NCBI GenBank assembly: GCA_038025085.1
Contig: CM076140.1
Location: 20,461,501-20,525,500 of the forward strand
DNA: 64,000 nt
Source: Tetragonia tetragonoides
Taxonomy: Eukaryota; Streptophyta; Magnoliopsida; Caryophyllales; Aizoaceae
Direction of reading: 5' to 3'
Of this stretch, positions 44,891 through 57,000 are shown piece after piece; position 1 is the first letter of the stretch, and each line of letters starts with the position of its first letter. Below the pieces are notes generated by a model, which did not search any database, was not told the DNA's origin, and saw only the letters and a program-made list of their open reading frames with translations. The translations under genes and the position numbers were made by a program.

Positions 44891-45905
44891 CTTGTATACA
44901 TCCTTTTATTCACCTCTATAGTATTTAGGTATAGATTGTAAGAGTTTTTTAGGTATTTATTGTACAGTTACATATATAGTGCAGAAAGAGTGGCAGATGT
45001 ATATAGTTTTATTCGACTAATAATCAAAGGATTTGTACTCTAGATTACTTGTTCTATTCACACTAGGTTATAGATCCAAAATGTAAACAGATCTTAACTC
45101 TTAACTTTCTAGCTAGTGCATCACTAGTTTATCTTTTCAAATTCTGTTAGCCAAACATTCATATTGACTTTTAAACGAGCTTGATTGTTAAATGATGCAT
45201 GGCCGTGTTCTTTTCACCGTTTCCATGCCACCTTCTGTTCTGATCTGTTCCGTTCCGTGTCGTTCCGTTCCGCATTCTGTACTTTATTTTATCTCACATT
45301 TTCTTTCATTTTCTGTGCCGCGCCGTTCCATTCCAATCTGTTCCGTTCTGTTCCTCACCGTCCTGCACCATTCCGTTGAAGAGAACAGGTATATAGGCTA
45401 CTAAATAAATCCAGTACGCCCTGACTTTTGTCATCTAACCAGAAACCAGTATGCAAGTGCAGAATAGTCAACTGATTTGTCCAAAAATAATGTTTTTAGG
45501 TTGGCATATGCAACACGTAAATAAGTTTTAGTGTATCTTCTAAGTATGCAACACAATGAAGCTAAGCACAATCACCAGAGTGTACGGACCAATAAATGAG
45601 TAAACAGCATAGAAGTAGAAATCAAACAAAAGCAACATCACAAAAATTCATAAGGCAGTTTTCAAATATGAGGCGTGACACCTTTGAACAAAAACTTGAT
45701 ACTTATAGATCAAAAAACGGATACTTTTAGTTGTATTTTATATGAGATAGCCTTATAAGAGAGTTGTTGAGCAACTTATCACTCTTGGCCTAAAACCTCT
45801 TTTAAAGACTCCTTCGTGAATCGCGACCGTTCAATTCATTAATAAATTCCTTAAACTAAAGTGAAGAAGTATAATTTGCAATTCAAACTTCTCTTTTTCT
45901 ATCAA
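44891..45905. other. ADR1 3' flank and intergenic DNA
   Basis: The likely ADR1 3' UTR is AT-rich with no single strong AATAAA. From about 45225 to 45375 a degenerate GTTCCGTTCC-type pentamer repeat covers the plus strand and produces false open frames. Otherwise nothing is recognised. Confidence 0.5.
45225..45375 (+). repeat. Degenerate TTCCG pentamer repeat
   Basis: Runs such as TTCCGTTCCGTGTCGTTCCG alternate with decayed units (TTCCATTCC, GTTCTGTTCC). It is a microsatellite-like array interrupted by unique sequence. The Phe/Ser/Pro-rich frames it creates are artefacts. Confidence 0.7.
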
Positions 45906-45910
45906 TATGG

Positions 45911-46223
45911 TGTTGAGAAATATATGAGACAAGAAATTAAATGTAGGAAAGAAATCCTCAAATTTTGTATTCTCTGTGATTTGTTATTCTATTACATTCT
46001 ACAATAACATGTAATATTTATATGTGTTATGGGCGTATATATGCCGCACACAACACTCCTTATAATCAATGAATAAAAATCTCTTTCTAAATAATGATTC
46101 AATTGAATTCACTGATTATCCTTCTTTACTATTATTATCATCCTATCTTATAGGATGGATTTGTGGAGAGAGAGAGAGAGACAGTGGTTGGGAAAGAGGA
46201 GAGATGTTGTTGTAATTTTAATA
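45911..46223 (-). repeat. 3' LTR of copia element E
   Basis: Left copy, 313 bases. It contains a GA microsatellite (GAGAGAGAGAGAGA near 46165-46182) whose length differs between the two LTRs. The inner edge is fixed by the polypurine tract at 46224-46238. Confidence 0.92.
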
Positions 46224-46230
46224 CTCCCCC

Positions 46231-47640
46231 TCAATGACAACTCTCTCTAAGTGCTTCAATTGAAATCATCCCAAGCTTCTTGCTGAATTCAACAAACTTG
46301 TTTGCACTAAGACCTTTAGTGAAGATGTCTGCCACTTGATCTTCACTTTTAACATATTGTATCTCTATCTCTCCTCGAAGTACTTTCTCACGCACAAAAT
46401 GATGATGGACCTCCACATGTTTGGTCCTTGCATGAAACACCGGATTTTCAGCCAGTCTTATTGCTGACTGATTGTCACAATACACCTTCACAGCGTAATT
46501 TGTAGGCTGATGAAGATCTTTTAGCAATTGTGTTAACCATGCACATTCTTGAGCTGCCATTGCTGCTGCTCTATATTCGGCCTCTGTACTTGATAATGAT
46601 ATGGTAGGTTGTCTTTTACTGCACCATGATATAGCACCCAAACCAAGACTAAATACATAACCGGTTGTTGAACGTCTCGTATCATGGTCACCTGCATAAT
46701 CTGCATCACAAGTACCCATCAACTCACATGCTTCTCCTTTCTTAAAATAAACACCGTAGTTGATTGTTCCCTTGACATATCGCAAAATTCTTTTAACAGC
46801 ATCTAAGTGATTTTTCTTGGGGTTCTGCATATATCTACTAACAACCCCAACTGCATATCCTATATCAAGCTTTGTTAGAGTCAAGTATATCAAACTTCCA
46901 ACAAGTTGTCGATACATTGTTGCATCTCCTAGATCTTTACCTTCTGCTGAACATAATCGAACATTAGTTTCGATCGGTGTTGAAATGGGCTTACAGTCAA
47001 GCATTCCAAAATTTTGTAACAAGTCTCTGGAATACTTATGCTGACACAGAAATAGTCCTTCGCTAGTCCTTTCCACCTCTAAGCCAAGAAACTGCTTCAA
47101 CTTTCCAAGCTCTTTCATTTGAAATCGAACTGACAAATTAGCCCTTATCTGTTGCACTTCCATTTCAGCATCTCCTGTGATGATAAGATCATCCACATAT
47201 ACTAGCACAATAGCTAGCTTTCCATCTCGAGCTTTCACAAATAAACTCGAATCAGCTGGTGCCATAGAATAACCATTCCTCAATAGGAATTCTGATATTT
47301 TTCCATACCATGCTCTTGGTGCTTGCTTCAAGCCATACAGAGCCTTCTTCAACTTGCACACATACGTTGGTTGTGAGTGACTTTCAAACCCTCTGGGTTG
47401 TTCCATATAGATATCTCGATCTAACTCCCCATGGAGAAAAGCATTTTTAACATCCATTTGCCATAGCTTCCATGACTTATTGGCTGTTAATGCCATCAAT
47501 ACCCTCACGGTAGTGATTTTTGCCACTGAACTAAATGTCTCATCATAGTCTAGCCCGTATTGTTGAGAGAATCCTCTGGCAACTAATCTTGCTTTAAATC
47601 TCTCAATCGAACCATCTGGCTTAGTCTTCAACTTGTACAC
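46231..47640 (-). pseudogene. Element E reverse transcriptase and RNase H
   Basis: A continuous minus-strand frame of 469 codons contains reverse transcriptase ([38 protein letters not shown] near 47200) and RNase H ([46 protein letters not shown], ending ADIFTKGLS). It is interrupted only at its start, where TAG at 47641-47643 separates it from the upstream linker in the same frame. The catalytic residues look intact. Confidence 0.9.
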
Positions 47641-48327
47641 CTATTTACATGAGATGGGTTGTACATGTCTAGGCATAGGCACTAAATCCCATGTTTGATT
47701 TTGACTTAGTGCGTCCATTTCTTCTTTCATTGCTTGCCTCCATTCAATACTTTGAGACGCTTCCTCAAATGTAGATGGCTCTATCACCTGGTCATCTGCC
47801 AACATCGCAGCATTTGCATATTTTGGATTTGGCTTCCTTATTCTTGTGCCCCTCCGAAGTTGTGGCTTAAAACCTTGATTAGGCTCCTCAATCTGACTAG
47901 GTCTCTCTGCTTCTAGAGTATTATGATGCACTCCAGTTTCCCATGGGCTCTTCATTCTTTCAGATGACTCAACATTAGTCACCTCCTCCCCTCTAGATGA
48001 TACGATTTTATCATCTTCTGTGTCTAATTGTGGTTGAGCTTCAGTCTCTTTTATTTTCTCCTGGAGCTGATCTTCCATCTCCTTTGAATCTGGCAACAAC
48101 ACTGCTTGTGGTGACCACCATGATGATGCTTCATCAAATACGACATTTCTTGATACATAGCAGCGTCCTGTGGAAGGCTCACAACACTTCCACCCTTTGC
48201 GTTGAGTATCATACCCAACAAATATACACCTAACTGCCTTCTTATCAAATTTTCCACGGAGATGATCAGGAACAAATACATAACAAACACAACCAAAAAT
48301 TCTGAAATGACTCACTGTAGGTACCAT
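47641..48327 (-). pseudogene. Element E integrase C-terminal linker region
   Basis: The minus frame holds the block after integrase: FRIFGCVCYVFVPDHLRGKF, AVRCIFVGYDTQRKGWKC, and a Glu/Pro-rich spacer before the reverse transcriptase start (WRQAMKEEMDALSQNQTWDL). A TAG at 48340-48342 cuts it from integrase and a TAG at 47641-47643 cuts it from reverse transcriptase. All three parts share one frame. Confidence 0.88.
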
Positions 48328-48339
48328 ATTCCAAAGCTT

Positions 48340-49221
48340 CTAGAATGGTGATATGAACCCTAATCTTGCTTGCGGCAATCTATTGATTACATGTGCCGCC
48401 ATCTTCATATATTCCGCCCAAAAACGCGGGGGTACATTTTTGGCATGTAACATACTTCGGCATATCTCTACAAGATGCCGATTCTTCCTCTCTGCGACAC
48501 CATTCTGTTGTGGTGTGTGAGGACAAGTCAATTGACGACGAATTCGATTCTGCTTCAGAAACCTATTGAATTCGTTGGATGTATATTCACCCCCGTTATC
48601 CGTTCGTAAACATTGTAGTTTACGACTGGCTTCTTTCTCTACCTCATCCTTGAATAATGTAAACTTGGACAAGGCCTCTGATTTTTCTTTCATAAAATCG
48701 ACCCATACATATCTTGAATAATCATCAATAAAGGTAATCATATATTTCTTACCACTTATTGATATCTGTTTAACTGGGCCAAAAACATCTGAGTGCACTA
48801 ATTCAAGTGGCACCTTGGCTCTGAATTGTGACTCCTTATATGGCAACTGGTGTGCCTTTCCATATTGACAACCAGCACAAACAATGCCATCTTGAACATC
48901 AATTTTAGGTAATCCATTCAATGAGGACTCCTTCATCATTATTTTCAGTTTATTATAACTGACATGCCCGAGTCTAGCATGCCACAAATCAGCCGTCTTG
49001 TTCCTCCTGGTCTTGTCGACATAAGCTTCTTGTGCCGACATCACATATACAGAATCTAAATGCTGCCCTTCCATGATCGGGGCATCTGATGGCTTGATCT
49101 TTTTGTAAACTTTGACATCGTACGGACCAAATACAACATACTTTCCAGATGATGTCAGTTGTGAAACTGACAATAGATTCTTCTTCATACCTTCAACATG
49201 GAAAACATTTTCCAACCTCAC
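48340..49221 (-). pseudogene. Element E pre-integrase and integrase core
   Basis: The minus frame reads [17 protein letters not shown] (end of protease), [17 protein letters not shown] with the C..C pair (pre-integrase zinc site), then the integrase core with [32 protein letters not shown] and [16 protein letters not shown]. The D,D,E residues are present. It ends at the premature TAG at 48340. Confidence 0.9.
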
Positions 49222-50486
49222 CTTTTGACCTTTTGAGAATCAAATCGAGGTTCGATCACAGTTTTGCCAATATGAGTAATTGGCAACTTAGTATTGTTAG
49301 CAGTAACCACATTATTTTCACCTTGATAATTTTGTTTGTTCTGGAGCTTCTCCAGATCTCCCGTCATGTGATTAGAACACCCAGAATCAATTATCCTATC
49401 TTCATTATAACTGATCTGGTTGCTACTTGTGACTGCAAATGAAATCTCTTCAGTTTCTTCAACCAGCTCCGGTGACGATTCTAATTTCACCTTGGAACTT
49501 GAGCACTTTTCTTCTATCGAGCATAATGCGTGGAAATCCCATACTTCTTCATTTTTCGAATGAGACGATGTGGCGATATTCCCTTCTGCTTGATTACTCC
49601 AACAATCACGAGCATAATGACCCTTCTTACCACATTTATAACAATTTCCATTCTTTCTTTGGCTTCTTTGTGCATTATGTCTGCCTTTGGCTTCATTAAA
49701 ACGAGCTCCCCCTTGTTGAGGACTTCTACATGGTTGTTTCTTTTGCCAACGACCATGTTGCGCTTTTTCTTGATTTTCAACAATACGATCTTTAACAAAT
49801 TTTTTGTTACTAAAGAGCACCTTTTCTTCTTTATTTTTTGAATTACCAGGCTTTTGTTGATCAAGAGCTTCTTGATTTGCCAAGATGCTTTCCAATTGAT
49901 CAAGGGTGGGTTGTGTAGGCCATCCACGAGTGGCCGTGATGAGGGTTTGGAATTCGGATCGAACTCCATGGATTATGATCCTTCTCATCCTTGTCTCACT
50001 AATCGGATTTTCTTCATCTAACTTCGATATTTCTCTACAAAACGATTTTACTTTAGAGAAATATTGACCAATGGTCATGTCATTTTGCTCGATAGACATC
50101 AGCTCAGTTTCGAGGCACTGCAGCTTCGCATCATTTGTTTTCTCATACAATGTCTTCAAAGTATCCCAAATTTCTTTGGGAGTTTTTGCCTCTTTTACCT
50201 TGTGTAGCACATCATCTATGATTGAGATCGTAAGAGCGAACATAGCCTTTCCAGCTTTCACTCGCCATTTTTTACGATCTTCTACGTTTTCCTCAGAAGG
50301 GATTATTGTATCACTTCCTCCTACAATCTCCCACATTTCCTGTCCCTCTAAATAAAATTTCATGCGAAAACTCCAGTCACTATAATTATTCTCATTGAGT
50401 TTAACTAATTGGCTCATGGAACTCATCACATCTGCCATCTTAATATTTAATTGGAGTTGGTCCCTGGCCTCTCGCTCTGATACCAA
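49218..50486 (-). pseudogene. Element E gag and start of protease
   Basis: The frame runs 422 codons from 50486. MSQLVKLNENNYSDWSFRMK opens the capsid-like UBN2 region, CYKCGKKGHYARDC is the CCHC knuckle (about residues 283-296) and IIDSGCSNHMTGD is the protease active site. It ends at about 49220, where a short repeat (AAAGGTCAAAAGG) coincides with a frame change into the next block. Confidence 0.88.
50474..50485 (-). other. Primer binding site of element E
   Basis: The minus strand reads TGGTATCAGAGC two bases inside the 5' LTR. It is complementary to initiator tRNA-Met. Confidence 0.9.
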
Positions 50487-50487
50487 A

Positions 50488-50799
50488 TGTTGAGAAATAT
50501 ATGAGACAAGAAATTAAATGTAGGAAAGAAATCATCAAACTTTGTATTCTCTGTGATTTGCTATTCTATTACATTCTACAATAACATGTAATATTTATAT
50601 GTGTTATGGGCGTATATATGCCGCACACAACACTCCTTATAATCAATGAATAAAAATCTCTTTCTAAATAATGATTCAATTGAATTCACTGATTATCCTT
50701 CTTTACTATTATTATCATCCTATCTTATAGGATGGATTTGTGGAGAGAGAGAGAGAGAGAGAGTGGTTGGGAAAGAGGAGAGATGTTGTAATTTTAATA
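50488..50799 (-). repeat. 5' LTR of copia element E
   Basis: Right copy, 312 bases, the promoter LTR. It differs from 45911-46223 by a few substitutions, a longer GA run and the loss of one TTG unit near the outer edge. Confidence 0.92.
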
Positions 50800-50804
50800 T
50801 ATGG

Positions 50805-51461
50805 GACTTCTCACTTAACACACTAAGTGAGCTCTCGGGACTCAAATGGGATCCTTACGGCTTTACTAGCTCGTTTACCACAATGTAGTACAAAGTATAG
50901 GCCATGATGAGCAGCAAACAATCACCCAGTAGAACTAGAACTTTATTCACAATCAAAATGGGTACACAATTCATTATTAGTCATAAATGGGAAGTTCCTC
51001 TTGGTACATATTATGACCACATTGAAAAGAAAAAAGAACGATTCATTATAGTTTAGTGGCACTAAGTAATCTGTGGGAGTGTGACCCAATCCTAACTGAT
51101 ACATGAATTCAACATTCAATGAACCTTGAAATTTCATGAATATTGCTTCGGTATGGTACCATCATCAACCATATCTTCTTATGCTATGTCGATTAAAAGT
51201 TAGACATTGACCATACATGTCTCTATCTTCTTCATTCATCTATGACTTTACTGATTTCTAGATAATATATCATTTGATCTTCTATGAATGGTCATGTTCA
51301 AAGTGATTAACTACAAAATAGATTGAGAAATTATATATATCTAATGCAATTGTGTTTTGAACTTTTCTACATGAGGATATTGCTTTCTCAAAAATCTATA
51401 GTATTGGTACCCTTCAATTTGGGGAACTTCCATGTGGTGAGCTCCCGCTAACTATTGTGCT
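50805..51461. other. Intergenic DNA, nothing certain
   Basis: Unassigned DNA after element E. An open frame of 64 codons (51137-50943, minus) has no family I recognise. No promoter or repeat stands out. Confidence 0.35.
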
Positions 51462-51470
51462 AACTATTCT

Positions 51471-51745
51471 TACTACCTGAGAAGTGTTAGCTAACTGGTA
51501 AACAAGTTGCAACTTGTACACCTATACGAATTAATTTGTACACCTGGTCATGGGTTTAAACGTCCTGGGTAGCACCTATACGAATTAATTTGTACACCTG
51601 GTCATGGGTTTAAACCTCCTGGGTAGCACCTATACGAATTAATTCGTGAAATACCTGAGGTCATGAATTAGGAGGTGCCCTTTAGCCACGCCCAAAAAAA
51701 TAAGTTTCTCTTTGCCAAACTCAAAAAAAAAAAAAAAAAAAAAAA
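51471..51745 (+). mobile_element. tRNA-derived SINE with poly(A) tail
   Basis: An A-box-like TTAGCTAACTGGTA is at about 51487-51500, a B-box-like GGGTTTAAAC at about 51551-51560, and a run of about 25 A closes the element. A perfect 9-base direct repeat AACTATTCT flanks it (51462-51470 and 51746-51754). Head, tail and TSD together define a SINE. A 54-base segment holding the B box is repeated about 2.3 times (51521-51650). Confidence 0.82.
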
Positions 51746-51754
51746 ACTATTCTC

Positions 51755-54000
51755 ATAAACTAAACCTATATCACATTCTCTCGCATATTCCATTATTCCC
51801 TCACCCTTGATAACTCACTACAAGAAAAACCACAACAACCTTCTTCTTCCCTTTGTTTCTTGGGTGGGGTTTCAATATCATTTATTTTGAAAGAGAGTCC
51901 GCACGCTTGCTGAAATTTAGGGAGATTCACGTTCATTCTTGTCTGGTTCGCATCTAACTCGTGAAATGTATTGAGCCAAGAAAAAAAATAATCAATTTGA
52001 CGTTTTTTGTTCGTGAGAAAAAAGATCATCTCCAATACTACTTTTTCAAAGTATAGCATTTTTAGATGTAATGCATGTGGCAACATAAATTCTGAATGGT
52101 TTAGTACTACTTTTTTAAGTACATCTTTAAATTTAATGCATGTGGTAACATAAATTTAATGGTTGTCTTATATTAGTAAAATAAAATACTAGCATAATTA
52201 CATTGCAACTACTGCTGAGAAATCTAATGCAGATTATCCATTTCCTTTCATACTCTATTGAAACGAACTATGACTATGATGAATGAAGAGGACCACAAAC
52301 GCGTAGGTCCTTAAAATGATTCCTCATTTGAAGAAGACGTCTGAGTCAAATATTTTGCACTCAAAAGTCTCACGTCCTCATCAATTGGCCATCTAGTCGC
52401 ACCACTTGGTCCACTACCAGCACATATCACTTGCTTAAGCTAAGGGCCTAACGGCCTAAGGCTCATGTTTCTTGTGTTGGTTCTGCTAATTTCCCAATCA
52501 ACAGTTTTATGTAGTATTAGGTTGTATTTTTTGAAGAAAGAAATCTATCCCATCATGAATTCAAGACATAGCCTCCTCTAAAGCTGCTAGGAGATTTTCG
52601 GCATGCAACAATCTTTGAGATAGAGGTTAGTGATTTGACTATATCTAACAGCTACTTAGAAAACTTTTTTCTATTGGTAGATTAGTGTTTATAGTAGTTG
52701 TCTAAGACTACAACTACAACTAATTTGTTGCCAAATAAACCCTAAGTCATTAGACGACAACGATTTTCGGTGTCGATAGTTGTGCCTCCCTAACCAGGGA
52801 CTCTTAGTAACCATTCATGAATGGTTCCCCTTCCCCACATGATTAATGACTACTATCTAGGACCATGATGTTTAGTCCCTGTCCTGTTTAACCAATGCCC
52901 ATGTTGTTCATAATGTTGAATTGTCGATCAAACATCCAACATGCACCACAACATTAACGATTTCGCTAGCCATATAAAAAGATCACAAAAATTTATATAA
53001 CACCTTCCTACAGTAAGACGGGGTAACTTTTGTGAAAAATAAAAATAACTTGTAAATAAAAATTATCCTTATTCTCCATAAAAATAACTTCGTCCCACAT
53101 CGGACAACCTTATACAAGATTCATTGGTCATCCTATATTATGTTAGGACTTAGGACCACCAATAACATGATGGTCTTCAACCATAATATTTAGTTGGAGG
53201 GATATTCTCTAATCATTCCCCGGTCAACCTTTCTGTTCGGTATTAGGACACTTAAGGTTTATCAAGAGGCACATATCCTTGTAGATTGGTCGGACTATAC
53301 GGTTACTTACATTACACATCCACCAAGATAATTGTCCACACCAAGTACCAACACACTAAACTCAACTAATATACTACCCGCATGATTAAGAGGGAACTAA
53401 GATAGAATTAACAATCTCTGGGGGTTATTCCAGTCCAAAATACATCATAGATATCTCTAAACAAACTAACTAACAAATATCAGTGCATGAAAAACAACCA
53501 ACTACAAAATTAATGGTCTCATGGCGAAGGGAAGAAAATAGTTTAGCTCACTTTCTGGCTAATGTTCATGTTAACGATTGTTAAAAAAACTCGCAATTTT
53601 GAATTTTTGACCACTTTCACGCTGATTATCTACTACTTTTGGTTTAGGACATTCAGTTGATGAATAAAATTTAATCCGAGTAGGGTCATAAAAATTAAAT
53701 TTTAAAAAAAAATAAAAAAAAAAAAACCTTCCAGTCTCTTACAAAATTAATCATATATAAGCTCAAGGCAGGATAAAGAGTTTGTTATGTGAAAGATGCT
53801 CAAGCTGAGTAAAGAATGTTTTGTCCCAGAAAACCTCCTAGCAAAATTTCTTTGACAAATTGATTCTTCTACCTTTCATGAGCAATAAATTTCTTTCTAT
53901 GTGGACTTACACACAGGGTTAGGGGAAGGGAAGCTTTGGATACCCTTAACATACACATGATGAAATTCAAAGCTAATGTACAAGCAAGACTGGTATTTTC
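51755..54000. other. Intergenic DNA between the SINE and the NAT gene
   Basis: Over 2 kb without a convincing gene. The 97-codon open frame at 52086-51793 (minus) is not recognised. GTCCCACATCGG at 53092-53103 matches the upstream sequence element of plant snRNA promoters, but no snRNA is apparent after it. An A-rich run is at 53701-53727. The last 200 bases are probably the 3' UTR of the NAT gene. Confidence 0.4.
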
Positions 54001-57000
54001 TTATTTCATAAATCTGGTGGGCATGAACTCATTTATTCTGAGAGGAAGACTGTAGAACTCTTCATTCCTTACATCGCCATTCCTGTTCTGGAAGGGAATC
54101 CACCACGGAACTCCTCTATCAGTGGCACTATCCCTCGCTTCTAGTGTGACATCTAGCAGTGTCCCAACAATCATGGCAACCGTAGGCGGTGATGAGAAGA
54201 TCGAATTCAGTATATCATTAAACTGCAAGGAGCGGACAGCATATCGTCAGAGATGAGCTTCATTCAGAAATAGGTCTCTTTTCAAGTGAGACCAAGACCA
54301 AGTATGCTCCTTAATATATTGGTTTTCCTCGGGCAAGGTTTTTCTAGGATAGAATTGCACTAATACATATTCTAGTGCTTCTAGTGCTTGCTACCAATAG
54401 TTTGCTGAACTGTGTCTAAAGCTCTTATATATTTATTTCTCAGGGTTGTTATTGAAGTGTTCTTTTGCATCCATTTTAGGTGTCAGACACAGAACCACAA
54501 AAATTACCCATCTTGCCAATGAAGTTATTAAATTACTGGAACACAGGAAAGAAATGGTGTGAACTGGTCCATGATTTTTGCATCCATATTAGTTGATGAA
54601 GATAACTTACCCATCCACCACCAGTGTTAACAGGTCCATGATTTGCTGCGATTGTGTAGCTCAAAAAGTAATAAGGGATAGATACTCCAAGAAAGAGACT
54701 CAATCCCAAAACATACATATTTCTCATGGAATTATTGTTTGTAAACTGCATAAATGATATCCCATTTGCAGCTGCAAGGGAATGAAGGGTTAAACGTCAT
54801 CAATTTGAACAACAAAATAAGAGAAGCACTTCAAACAAGTACACATACCAACTATTCCATATAGAATGCAATATATGGCAGCGAAAATCGGTAGAGGAAT
54901 TGATGCAAAGAAGGCTCCAAATTTTCCTGAAAAATATAGAAATGTGGTAGAACATCATCAGTTAATACACACTTAGTGCACGCCTTTCAAATTCTTAACA
55001 TTCATTTCTTTTCTTTTTTTGGTGTTTGGGGTGTTGGGGGGGAAGAGGAAGAAGATCTCACCAAATATGGAGAAAAAGATCATGAAAGCTGTGGATACTT
55101 GAACAACTCTCCTACTTCCTACATGGGTCAACCCAAGGAGCCCGACATTTTCCCTGCAGAATATTGAAGTTCTTAGCAAGAATCATAGACAATATAAGAA
55201 ATTCCAGCACCATCTTAAAGATAGAAATTAAGCCTATTAAGGTACAGGATCTTGACAATACTACTGTCTCAAGAAAAACTGGAAATTTTACTTCATCTAC
55301 GAGAAAGCATTGACTGTCAAGAAATGGAAACTCTTTTGTATCAGTCTTACATTTTAGACCTAATATGCTTAATCATTTCATAGGAGTAGCGAAGCAGAGG
55401 TTCACAGTGGGGATAATCAATCATAACCAGGAGCACCTATTCATTAATGAAATGCGCCTAAAAGAACGGTATTAACAGCTGTAATAGCACCCTAAAATTT
55501 CCTAACACGATCCGAGTTGCATGCAAGACACGTATTTAGATGATACAAGTACTAGAAATGCATGTACTCACACAGCAGCAGTCGTACCAACAGCAGTACC
55601 AAATACCCCATCAAGCAGCATGCTTAGACCCTGCATGCCCAAATGACACAAAAGTCTTTCTTAGCCCACAAGATTTCATCATAAAGTAGAAAACATAGTA
55701 AAAGTTATCCGAGTTCTTACCTGCAAGCCTATGCTTCGGCTCAAGACATGAGCTGGAGGAGGAGTTGCGCCAGACAGGCGGGCAGCTGCATAAAAGGTTC
55801 CAGTTGACTGCACTAGAAGAAATAATCAATAAGAAACATGGAATGCAGTAGCGTACTTACTATAAATAAAGATAATCGAACACTTGATGTAAATATTAAG
55901 CTTTTTCCTCAAATTGAAATTAAATTTGGTTAAATGGATCTCACAGTGTTGAAAGACAAGCAAAAGATTCAAGAGGATTTGTGTGATTTTGATCAAACCT
56001 CTGCTGACGAAACGAGTGCTGCACCCATCATCCCAAACACACTGCTAGCACTGAAGATCGGAGCACCCCACTGAAAAGGGTATGGGACTTTTACCCTAAT
56101 ATATCCCACAAACGATACATGGATACAGTATAATCAGGAAGAGGATCTCCAAGGAGAAACATATAAGCAAACACATTTTTCGCCTGAAAAGATTCCAACA
56201 AAGGAAGTACCATGGAGCAGATGAAATAAGAAATGAGCGATCTGTGCGGCAACTGATCTTGGTCTGCTGTTTAACTCTATTGTAGGTGCCACTAGCAGTT
56301 AGAATAACAGCAAAAGCCCAGACAAATCCAATGCAAAGAAGCAAGGCATATCTCTCTAATATAGGATGTGCTCTTGGATGGAGGCGTTTTGCATACTGAA
56401 AATCAACATAAAGCGTACATTAGTAACTTTAATATAGGTCACCTTTTTGGTGAAAGGAATTTGTGTCAATTAACAGAAACTACCTGCTGGACAAGGACCA
56501 ATAGCAGTAGCATCGGCAAGCCAAGCTCTACACAGTTTGCTAGCTATGAAACAGAAAATGAAGCAAAAAGATCTCATCATCCACGTTGGACAGTGTAGTT
56601 TAAACTTTAAACCAGTTAATAAGATTTCGATCAAACAAGAACTTACCTGGGGAAAGCCCCTAGCAAATAGACCAAGACCGACAAGGGAAACCACTGGTAC
56701 AATGACAACTGGACTAAAGAGTCTGCAATTTAATTTTTGAATAAAAAGGAAGAAATGAGCACCAAAGTCAATTTAGATAAACTTATAAGTTGGGGGATTA
56801 AGAATATCTGCCTCGTTTGATTCGTTAAATTCGCAAAGTGAGAGTATGACGATCACAACAACGACAATAACATAGCCTAGACAATTGTAGAATTAAAAAC
56901 AGAAATATTGAGACAGGAAGACAATTTCTCACCTTGTGATATTTCCCCATAGTTTGCTATATCCAAGAATGATGCTGATGAAAGACGACACTATCAGAGA

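Larger units (their letters stand above)
45911..50799 (-). mobile_element. Young Ty1/copia element E with TA...CA LTR ends
   Basis: This 4,889-base copia element on the minus strand has LTRs of 313 and 312 bases, near identical except for about three substitutions and two short indels, and a perfect TSD TATGG (45906-45910 and 50800-50804). The primer site TGGTATCAGAGC is at 50474-50485. A polypurine tract GTCATTGAGGGGGAG (minus) abuts the 3' LTR. Gag and pol are complete in length. I see only two premature stops and one frameshift, so insertion was recent. On the minus strand the LTR runs TATTAAAATTAC ... TCTCAACA, a non-canonical TA...CA type. Confidence 0.93.

Noticed and set aside
45185..45404. 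Phe/Ser/Pro-rich plus-strand frames after ADR1
   Set aside because: They are created by a degenerate TTCCG pentamer repeat.
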